DNA of 64,000 nucleotides from an uncultured Ruminococcus sp. GTDB lineage: Bacteria; Bacillota; Clostridia; Oscillospirales; Ruminococcaceae. How positions within the stretch are numbered: the stretch's first letter is position 1; the number at the start of each line of letters is the position of its first letter. The notes under the pieces are model-generated. The model was not told where the DNA came from and searched no databases. It was given only the letters and a program-made list of their open reading frames with translations. The stretch covers positions 149,044-213,043 of the forward strand of contig CACZFN010000002.1 in assembly GCA_902780505.1 (NCBI GenBank), written 5' to 3'. Shown here piece by piece: positions 58,564 to 64,000 of this stretch. Made by a program: the position numbers and the translations under genes.

Positions 58564-59487
58564 TTAAAGCTCGGATAAAAGCCTTTGTATCATTTCTTTG
58601 CCGGCAAGGCCTTTAGAAAACGCTGTTGCACCGCCCGCGGCAGTGCCGAGTGCAAGGGCATAGTCGTAATCAATAGCGTTATTGTCCCGTTTTGGCGCTA
58701 AAATACAGCCTGCGACAAAACCTGCCACCATTGAATCACCCGCACCGACAGAGTTTACAACCTTGCCGCTGCACACACCTATCGTGTGTGATACACCGTT
58801 TTCATCAAGCAGAAAAGCGCCCTCTCCCGCCATAGACACAAGCACATTCTGTGCACCCATTTCACGTAACCTTCCAGCATAAAACGCTATATCATCAGTG
58901 TTTTTTATAGCTGCATCAAACATCTGTGCAAGTTCAAAATTATTGGGCTTGACAAGAAACGGCCTGTATTTCAAAACGTTCAGGAGAAGTTCGCCCGAAG
59001 CGTCCACTACTGCCCTTATTCCTTTACCGCTTAAACGCTTGAGTATCTTTTCGTAAATACTCAGCGGGAGCGTTGAAGGGATACTTCCTGCAAGGACAAG
59101 CGTATCACCCCCTGACAGCCTGTCAAGCTTTTCAAAAAGTTCAGACAATGCCGCTTCATCTATATCTGGTCCCTGAGCATTCAGCTCTGTTTCGTCGCCT
59201 GATCTAAGCTTTACATTTATACGCGAATTTCCCTGTTTAAGCCTTACAAAATCTGTATCTATACCCATATCGGCAAGGCCTTTTTCTATAGCTTGCCCTG
59301 TAAAGCCCGCTGTAAAGCCGAACGCCGTCGAAGGCACGCCAAGCTCTTTTAGTACCACAGACACATTTATGCCTTTGCCGCCAAAAAACATATCCTCACT
59401 TTTAGTACGGTTCACCTGCCCGAGTTTCAGATCATCTATTTGCAGAACATAATCGATCGCGGGGTTAAAAGTCACTGTATATACCAT
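58564..59487 (-). CDS. fruK: 1-phosphofructokinase (PfkB family)
   Basis: A 307-residue PfkB-type sugar kinase, likely phosphorylating fructose 1-phosphate (or tagatose 6-phosphate). Seen are TVTFNPAIDYVLQID, the early FFGGKGINVSVVLKELG, VLAGSIPSTLP, LVKPNNFELAQ and the catalytic GAGDSMVAGFVAGC with ATP anion hole. No PTS genes or DeoR regulator are adjacent, so the sugar is inferred from the family. It has its own promoter and heads the operon with the TtcA-like and rqcH genes. Confidence 0.88.
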   Translation of the reverse strand: MVYTVTFNPAIDYVLQIDDLKLGQVNRTKSEDMFFGGKGINVSVVLKELGVPSTAFGFTAGFTGQAIEKGLADMGIDTDFVRLKQGNSRINVKLRSGDETELNAQGPDIDEAALSELFEKLDRLSGGDTLVLAGSIPSTLPLSIYEKILKRLSGKGIRAVVDASGELLLNVLKYRPFLVKPNNFELAQMFDAAIKNTDDIAFYAGRLREMGAQNVLVSMAGEGAFLLDENGVSHTIGVCSGKVVNSVGAGDSMVAGFVAGCILAPKRDNNAIDYDYALALGTAAGGATAFSKGLAGKEMIQRLLSEL

Positions 59488-59521
59488 TATGATTACTCCT
59501 CTTAATAGTCTTAACTATCTG

Positions 59522-59550
59522 ATTATAACACATCACGCCGTTTTGGTCAA
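59522..59550 (-). promoter_or_regulatory. promoter for fruK
   Basis: Minus strand TTGACC (59550-59545), 17-bp spacer, TATAAT (59527-59522). Confidence 0.6.
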
Positions 59551-59572
59551 GAAGCAGCGGGAAGTTTGCCAC

Positions 59573-59756
59573 GGAAATCAATTTTTTTAAATTGATTTCC
59601 TTAGATGCAAGATTATCAGAGGCAAGAAGCAAGACAAGGTGTGCCTACGGCAGTTTTTTTGTTTCTTGCATTAATACTCTTACTTTACCAAAATGGGTTT
59701 TTAAAAATTGATTTCCATGATGCAAGATGACCAGAGGCAAGAGGCAAGACAATTGT
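59573..59756. repeat. paired ~50-bp repeats and a hairpin in the fruK/ABC intergenic region
   Basis: Two similar segments (59589-59640 and 59705-59755) share AAATTGATTTCC, GATGCAAGAT, AGAGGCAAGA and GCAAGACAA. The first is preceded by its inverse (GGAAATCAATTT), making a 12-bp stem at 59573-59600. The region separates two divergent promoters and has no gene. Confidence 0.6.
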
Positions 59757-59840
59757 AATCTGTTTTCAGACACATTTCTTACTTCTATATCCTTGCTTTG
59801 CGGAAAGCGCTTATAAAAAAACTGTTCAAAAGCATTTCTC

Positions 59841-59869
59841 TTTACAAATAGCTCGGAATATAGTATAAT
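59841..59869 (+). promoter_or_regulatory. promoter for the ABC ATPase
   Basis: TTTACA (59841-59846), 17-bp spacer, TATAAT (59864-59869). Confidence 0.6.
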
Positions 59870-59891
59870 GATACTAAAGAGGGTGAGTCTG

Positions 59892-60593
59892 ATGGCATTT
59901 GTTCAGTTTAAAAATGTATATAAACGATACAAAATGGGTGAAGTAACTATAACTGCTTCCGACGGTGTCAGCTTTGAAGTTGAAAAGGGTGAGTTTGCTG
60001 TCATTCTTGGTTCGTCGGGCGCAGGCAAGACAACTATACTGAATATGCTCGGCGGAATGGATCGCTGTGACGAGGGCGAAATGATCGTTGACGGGATCGA
60101 CATTGCTAAGCTTTCAAAGAAAGGTCTGACAGAATACAAAAGGTTTGATATAGGGTTTGTTTTCCAGTTTTATAACCTTATCAACAACCTGACCGCCAAA
60201 GAAAATGTTGAACTTGCAACGCAGATATGCAAAGATGCGCTTAACCCTGCCGAAGTGCTTGAAAGTGTCGGCCTGAAGGACAGAATGGACAACTTTCCCT
60301 CACAGCTTTCAGGCGGTGAACAGCAGAGGGTGTCGATCGCACGCGCACTTGCCAAAAACCCGAAACTTCTTCTGTGCGACGAGCCAACAGGCGCACTTGA
60401 CTACACCACAGGCAAGCAGATACTTTCACTCTTGCAGGACACCTGCCGCAAAAACGGAATGACAGTTATAGTAATAACCCACAACAGCGCCATTGTTCCT
60501 ATGGCTGACAGAGTGATACGTGTAAAAAACAGCAAGGTTGTAGATGTGACTCTTAACCCCTCCCCCACTGATGTAAACCTTATCGAGTGGTGA
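59892..60593 (+). CDS. orphan ABC transporter ATPase (MacB/LolD-like)
   Basis: A 233-residue ATPase of the MacB/FtsE/LolD type. Walker [18 protein letters not shown] (~37), Q-loop [12 protein letters not shown], signature [15 protein letters not shown], Walker [13 protein letters not shown] and switch His in VITHNSAIV. It starts at ATG 59892 after GAGGGTGAG. Such ATPases nearly always lie next to an FtsX/MacB-type permease, but here the next feature is a tRNA gene and no permease is in the window, so either the partner is elsewhere or it was lost. Confidence 0.88.
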   Translation: MAFVQFKNVYKRYKMGEVTITASDGVSFEVEKGEFAVILGSSGAGKTTILNMLGGMDRCDEGEMIVDGIDIAKLSKKGLTEYKRFDIGFVFQFYNLINNLTAKENVELATQICKDALNPAEVLESVGLKDRMDNFPSQLSGGEQQRVSIARALAKNPKLLLCDEPTGALDYTTGKQILSLLQDTCRKNGMTVIVITHNSAIVPMADRVIRVKNSKVVDVTLNPSPTDVNLIEW

Positions 60594-60638
60594 ATATTAA
60601 CAATTTATTAAATTTGAGGGATATCGGTATTTGTGGGC

Positions 60639-60667
60639 TTGACTAAATGCAAGAAACGTGATATAAT
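60639..60667 (+). promoter_or_regulatory. promoter for tRNA-Arg
   Basis: TTGACT (60639-60644), 17-bp spacer, TATAAT (60662-60667). Confidence 0.7.
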
Positions 60668-60683
60668 ATTAAAGTTGAAATGT

Positions 60684-60760
60684 GCGCCAGTAGCTCAGCT
60701 GGATAGAGTGACTGGCTACGAACCAGTAGGTCGGGGGTTCGAGTCCCTCCTGGCGCACCA
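60684..60760 (+). tRNA. tRNA-Arg (anticodon ACG)
   Basis: Complete cloverleaf: acceptor GCGCCAG/CTGGCGC, anticodon loop CTACGAA, T-loop GGTTCGAGTCC, encoded CCA at 60758-60760. Confidence 0.95.
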
Positions 60761-60770
60761 ATACTCCATG

Positions 60771-60806
60771 ATCCGAACACTTTTGTAAACGAAAAGGTGT
60801 TCGGAT
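60771..60806 (+). terminator. terminator after tRNA-Arg
   Basis: Stem ATCCGAACAC/GTGTTCGGAT followed by TTGTTGTTT. Confidence 0.8.
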
Positions 60807-60876
60807 TTGTTGTTTATTACCAATAATTTTGGCACCGATATAAAAAGTCGGCGCCATGTTTTTTGTAAAACGAAAA

Positions 60877-61005
60877 GGGGCTGTTGTGCGTGCAACAACC
60901 CCGTGAAAACAATGCGGTTGGCGGATCATTCAGAGGGACTTCAGTCGCCCGCCTGTACCAGACACTTTTAGTGTCAGTGCAAACCACCCGTTTCATGGGT
61001 GGTTT
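60877..61005. other. cluster of four hairpins, possible remnant end of a mobile element
   Basis: Consecutive palindromes: GGGGCTGTTGT/AACAACCCC (60877-60902; T-run on the minus strand), GGGAC-TTCA-GTC near 60932, GACAC-TTTTA-GTGTC (60961-60975) and AAACCACCC/GGGTGGTTT (60981-61005). The short loops and order resemble the structured ends of IS200/IS605-type elements, but no transposase or TnpB is present. At least the first and last can act as terminators. Confidence 0.45.
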
Positions 61006-61079
61006 TGATTGTTTATTTGGATTTGAAATTGACAAAGCCCAAACATTAGCCTTGTTTTTAGCTTAATGCTACTGTATAA

Positions 61080-62543
61080 TCATCTCGTCTTTTTATGCTC
61101 CTGCTTATGCTCGTACATCAGCTGGTCAGCACGCCTGAATACAGTTTCGGCATCTTCATCTTCGTGTGTGAACTCCGCTATCCCGACAGATGCCGAAAAA
61201 CGATACCAGTGCTTTAGATCCATATTTTTTTCAGTCTCGGCAAATCTTTTCTTCATCTGCTCAATCTTTTCAGCCCTGTCTTTATAATCATTTCCCGTAA
61301 GCACCGCTACGAATTCATCTCCGCCTATGCGGTATATGGGTGAATGCTTGAATGTCTCGCAGAATACCATACAGCAGCCCTTGATATATATATCGCCCTC
61401 GGGATGCCCATAGGTATCGTTTATCGTTTTGAGCATATTGATATCAAGCATCACTATTGCAAACTCTGTATCTCCACGGCGTATGCCTTCATTAAGCTCT
61501 GCCATCTTATCGGTATAGGCCTCTTTATTCCCAACTCCCGTAAGTGAATCACGGTACGCCTTTTTGCTTATAGCGCCTAACTCTTTTTCCTTTTTCCGTA
61601 CATCGTGCTCAGCCATTTCCTTTTCACGGGTTATCCTGGTTATGCTGTTGATATGATCTATTATACGTATCTGCATAGACCTCGTTTCTTCGTAGATGTC
61701 CCTTATCTCGTCATTGCTTTTGACATCGACCGTGATGACTCCGGCTTGCTCATACCCCTTTTCCTCGTCCGGGTTAAAGCGCTTCATGCCCTCTGTCAGC
61801 CTGACGAGCGGACTAACGACCGTTTTGTTTACAAAGACGACTGCGCCTGCAAGGATCACAGCTACCAGAACGACAGCTGTGATAGCAAGGTAGATAAAAA
61901 ATGTCTTTCTGTCATTCATCACATCTTCCATATCAAGATCACAGCCGACTGTGCATATAAGCTCGCCATTGCTGTCGTATACCGGCGCATATGCGGAGCA
62001 GAGCCAGCCCCACTCTCCGTCTGATATGGTAGGCTCTATCTCTTGATGAGCGTCAACGTCTATAAATTCCTTTTCACGCTCCTCATACAGACCTGTTTCG
62101 TATACAGCGACATCATCTCCGTCAAGAAGATACATATTATATTTGCTGCCCTTATCTCCCCAGACCACGATATAAAGGTACTTTATATCGGTTATATTAT
62201 CCATATAGGAGCGGAGCCTGTCCCTTTCGCTCTCATACTGCTCCCACAGCCCCTTTTCTTTAAGGTAAGATATAACAAGCTCCTCATCATCGCTTTCCTC
62301 CGCCTTATCCCGGAGCTGCTGGTACTCATCGGACAAAACGACCGCCTTGAGCTTTTTGAGATACTCAACATCTGTGAGCGATACATAGTTTTTGGCAGAA
62401 TCACGGGTGATGCGTTTATCAAAGCGCTCCATCTGCATAGAGCTTATCATATATGACAGCGCAGCAACGCCCAGAGCTGCAAAAAGCACTACTGCTGCTA
62501 CAAATATGTACATTTTCTTTTCTATCGTAAACCTGCTCTTCAT
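61080..62543 (-). CDS. membrane diguanylate cyclase (Cache-like sensor, HAMP-like region, GGDEF)
   Basis: A 487-residue membrane enzyme making cyclic di-GMP from two GTP. N-terminal helix (~12-33), extracellular Cache-like domain (~35-220), second helix (~222-245), a HAMP-like and coiled-coil linker (~245-330), and a GGDEF domain (~335-487) with DSLTGVGNKEAY, DINMLKTINDTYGHPEGD and the active RIGGDEFVAVL. No RxxD inhibitory site is seen five residues before the GGDEF motif. It probably answers to an outside ligand. It stands alone. Confidence 0.9.
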   Translation of the reverse strand: MKSRFTIEKKMYIFVAAVVLFAALGVAALSYMISSMQMERFDKRITRDSAKNYVSLTDVEYLKKLKAVVLSDEYQQLRDKAEESDDEELVISYLKEKGLWEQYESERDRLRSYMDNITDIKYLYIVVWGDKGSKYNMYLLDGDDVAVYETGLYEEREKEFIDVDAHQEIEPTISDGEWGWLCSAYAPVYDSNGELICTVGCDLDMEDVMNDRKTFFIYLAITAVVLVAVILAGAVVFVNKTVVSPLVRLTEGMKRFNPDEEKGYEQAGVITVDVKSNDEIRDIYEETRSMQIRIIDHINSITRITREKEMAEHDVRKKEKELGAISKKAYRDSLTGVGNKEAYTDKMAELNEGIRRGDTEFAIVMLDINMLKTINDTYGHPEGDIYIKGCCMVFCETFKHSPIYRIGGDEFVAVLTGNDYKDRAEKIEQMKKRFAETEKNMDLKHWYRFSASVGIAEFTHEDEDAETVFRRADQLMYEHKQEHKKTR

Positions 62544-62655
62544 AGCATTGACCTCCCGGGTATAATGTCATCAGCTCAGACTGACAGCATATACTGATAT
62601 GATTATCACAGCATTTGTGATACTTTATTATCATTATACCACCATTCCTATAATT

Positions 62656-62996
62656 TTACAAGTCTATACCCGTTTTTTTATAAGCAGCAAGCTGAGAGGG
62701 TGACATATCAAGCGTTTCGGGAAAGGGCGAGCTTACCGGGAACTCCTCCATATCCTCGACCTTGATCTCATCTTTATTTTACACATTATTTTTTTCGTTC
62801 AAAAAATTCTGATACACACTAAAAGAGAAAAAAGACAGCAGTATGCACACAAGCTGGCAAACAACTATCAGTATAAATAAAGCGCAGGCACCACAGAATC
62901 AAGGACGCAGTATTTGGCTTTATCATACCTATATTGATCGTATTCATTAAAATTATCGTCTACTCCTTTATCCCAAAAAGCATTGATATTCCCCAT
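62656..62996 (-). pseudogene. broken single-helix membrane protein gene
   Basis: Three pieces line up into one ~115-residue protein if two lesions are repaired. 62996 to ~62880 reads MGNINAFWDKGVDDNFNEYD and on to VVPAL; a one-base frameshift near 62874-62884 leads into a membrane helix (LFILIVVCQLVCILLSFF); after an in-frame TAA (62779-62781) it continues to FPETLDMSPSQLAAYKKTGI and stops at 62656. No ribosome site is present at 62996. No family is recognised. Sequence errors could mimic the lesions, but two make decay more likely. Confidence 0.55.
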
Positions 62997-63231
62997 AGGT
63001 GAAAAGAATACCGTATTCTATACCTACAGGAAGTACCGCCCGAATGATGAATATAAAAAATATAACGTGGGCAAAGACACCCCCACAGTCAGAGACGATT
63101 ATGTATATCACTATATAACAGAAAATAACAGCAGGGTAATAGTCTTTTCCTTCTATTCAGGCAGCGATAATTATACCGCACAGCAGGAAAGGGATTATTT
63201 TCTTAGTGTGGTAGATCTCTTGACTGAATAA
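62983..63231 (+). pseudogene. 3' fragment of an unknown gene without a proper start
   Basis: An open plus-strand frame reading NTVFYTYRKYRPNDEYKKYN to the end SVVDLLTE, with a composition like a real soluble protein (Tyr-rich, charged). No ribosome site or good start codon exists; the frame opens at about 62938 without ATG. It probably is the tail of a gene cut off at the junction with the broken minus-strand gene (a GAATAC-CG-GTATTC-like palindrome lies near 63007). Confidence 0.45.
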
Positions 63232-63540
63232 ATCAAACAGGAGTCTGTAAATATTCCAATCGCTGATTATGTCGGCTGCTTGATACGTTCATATTTTAAT
63301 ATTTTAAATTAAAGAAAGTCTGGATCGTCATCTCAAAACAGCAATCCAAAATCAAGTTATAAAAAACATCAAAAAAAGATATGCCAAATTATGAAACACA
63401 CAATTTGGCATATCTTTTTTATCTTTTCATAAACCAAAATTAATTGGTATAACTATAGTCACCAAATAGTCACCAAAACACGATTTTTCACCGCAGATAC
63501 CAAAACAAAAAAGTCCGCAAACGGCGTGTTTACAGACTTT
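63232..63540. other. intergenic region beside the tRNA cluster
   Basis: Holds a strong bidirectional terminator (63373-63420), a short direct repeat ATAGTCACCAAA/ATAGTCACCAAA near 63456-63478, and a hairpin ending the tRNA operon (63508-63541). No gene is supported. Confidence 0.55.
63373..63420. terminator. bidirectional terminator
   Basis: Long stem AAAAAAGATATGCCAAATT/AATTTGGCATATCTTTTTT. Confidence 0.85.
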
Positions 63541-63541
63541 T
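63508..63541 (-). terminator. terminator of the rRNA/tRNA operon
   Basis: Arms AAAAGTC-GCAAAC and GTTTAC-GACTTTT, just after the last tRNA (minus strand). Confidence 0.6.
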
Positions 63542-63544
63542 CAT

Positions 63545-63620
63545 TGGCAGGGGCAGAAGGGATCGAACCCTCGGCACGCGGTTTTGGAGACCGCTGCTCT
63601 ACCGGCTGAGCTATACCCCT
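63545..63620 (-). tRNA. tRNA-Trp (anticodon CCA)
   Basis: Minus-strand cloverleaf with acceptor AGGGGTA, anticodon stem GCGGT with loop CTCCAAA, and encoded 3' CCA. Confidence 0.95.
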
Positions 63621-63624
63621 ATTT

Positions 63625-63701
63625 TGGTGGACCATCAGGGACTCGAACCCCGGACCGACCGGTTATGAGCCGGTTGCTCTAACCAACTGAGCTAATGGTC
63701 C
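63625..63701 (-). tRNA. tRNA-Met (anticodon CAT)
   Basis: Minus-strand cloverleaf, acceptor GGACCAT/ATGGTCC, anticodon loop CTCATAA, encoded CCA. The elongator Met form is likely; a tRNA-Ile with modified CAT cannot be excluded from sequence alone. Confidence 0.92.
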
Positions 63702-63745
63702 ACAAATAGATAAAATCACGCCCCTTAGGTCAAGAGGCGTGACTT

Positions 63746-63820
63746 TGGTGACCCGTGCGAGAATCGAACTCGCGTTACCGGCGTGAGAGGCCGGTGTCTT
63801 AGCCGCTTGACCAACGGGCC
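63746..63820 (-). tRNA. tRNA-Glu (anticodon CTC)
   Basis: Minus-strand cloverleaf, acceptor GGCCCGT/ACGGGTC, anticodon stem CCGGC with loop CTCTCAC, encoded CCA. Confidence 0.94.
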
Positions 63821-63824
63821 AAGT

Positions 63825-63900
63825 TGGTGCACCATCGGGGGCTCGAACCCAGGACCCACTGATTAAGAGTCAGTTGCTCTACCAACTGAGCTAATGGTGC
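63825..63900 (-). tRNA. tRNA-Lys (anticodon CTT)
   Basis: Minus-strand cloverleaf, acceptor GCACCAT/ATGGTGC, anticodon loop ACTCTTAAT, encoded CCA. Confidence 0.94.
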
Positions 63901-63905
63901 ATTAT

Positions 63906-64000
63906 TCCGGCGACTACCTATTTTACCAGGCCGTTGCCAGCCAAGTATCGTCGGCGTAGATGAGCTTAACTTCTGTGTTCGGCATGGGAACAGGTGGGAC
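63906..64000 (-). rRNA. 5S ribosomal RNA (partial, 5' end beyond the window)
   Basis: The minus strand reads GTCCCACCTGTTCCCATGCC, then AACACAGAAGTTAAGCTCATC, and ends GGTAGTCGCCGGA, the conserved 3' two-thirds of 5S rRNA. It lies directly upstream of the tRNA-Lys/Glu/Met/Trp string, as at the end of an rRNA operon. Confidence 0.93.

Noticed and set aside
60669-60929. Minus-strand 86-codon frame over tRNA-Arg
   Set aside because: It is the antisense reading of a tRNA gene (the well-known RQEGLEPPTYW-type artefact), with no ribosome site.

Overview
The window looks like a chromosomal segment of a Ruminococcus-like gut Firmicute (Oscillospiraceae). The evidence is two secreted proteins ending in type I dockerins, Ruminococcus-style MBOAT/DHHW, CotH, QueT and ANTAR/glutamine synthetase loci, strong AGGAGG ribosome sites, TTGACA/TATAAT promoters, and moderate GC with AT-rich intergenic DNA. 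No phage, plasmid, CRISPR array or intact transposase gene was seen. The genus call is inferred from gene content; species cannot be given.

Layout. 1-1280: a partial ECF sigma factor fused to a membrane-anchored outer domain (minus). 1.6-7.3 kb (plus): a membrane-anchored SGNH esterase, a purine operon (purine nucleoside phosphorylase, amidohydrolase, small membrane protein) and an aminotransferase. 7.3-12.0 kb (minus): a hybrid histidine kinase followed by an MBOAT/DHHW O-acetylation pair. 12.4-16.0 kb (minus): ABC-F ATPase, GNAT and acetylesterase. 16.2-18.2 kb (plus): TcdA, a cyclophilin lipoprotein and GtrA. 18.3-23.9 kb (minus): an isoprenylcysteine-methyltransferase-like protein fused to a peptidase-like domain, YtaF, a phosphatase, a TrmH-family methyltransferase and a PspA-like/TPM-like pair. 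24.0-26.7 kb (minus): a dockerin protein with InlB repeats. 26.9-28.9 kb (plus): glutamine synthetase and its ANTAR regulator. 29.0-33.5 kb (minus): CysK, CotH, radical SAM and MBL hydrolase. 33.6-38.6 kb (minus): a six-gene, tightly coupled RiPP-like cluster (HPr-kinase-like, PqqD-like, S24/S26-like, SAM methyltransferase, ABC exporter, nucleotidyltransferase). 39.2-46.7 kb: a 3D-domain wall protein, CarB, a second dockerin protein, QueT and aldolase. 46.9-55.9 kb (plus): acyl-CoA ligase, PurB, a cell wall amidase, ProS, TrmK and Nif3. 56.0-59.5 kb (minus): RqcH, a TtcA-like enzyme and 1-phosphofructokinase. 59.9-60.8 kb: an orphan ABC ATPase and tRNA-Arg. 61.1-62.5 kb: a diguanylate cyclase. 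62.6-63.3 kb: gene debris. 63.5-64.0 kb: the 3' end of an rRNA operon (5S, then tRNA-Lys, Glu, Met, Trp) on the minus strand.

The most unusual signal is a pair of about 150-bp related intergenic elements (2971-3122 and 40016-40166). Each sits between two copies of a terminator hairpin. The hairpin is duplicated within a locus but differs between loci, as if the element inserts into terminators and duplicates the whole hairpin as its target site. Other strong leads are the RiPP-like cluster, whose kinase has a changed P-loop and whose leader carries a likely attenuator; the membrane methyltransferase-peptidase fusion; a shared promoter box and signal peptide on the two dockerin genes; a triple 145-bp tandem palindromic repeat before purB; and an ACG start for the ANTAR regulator.
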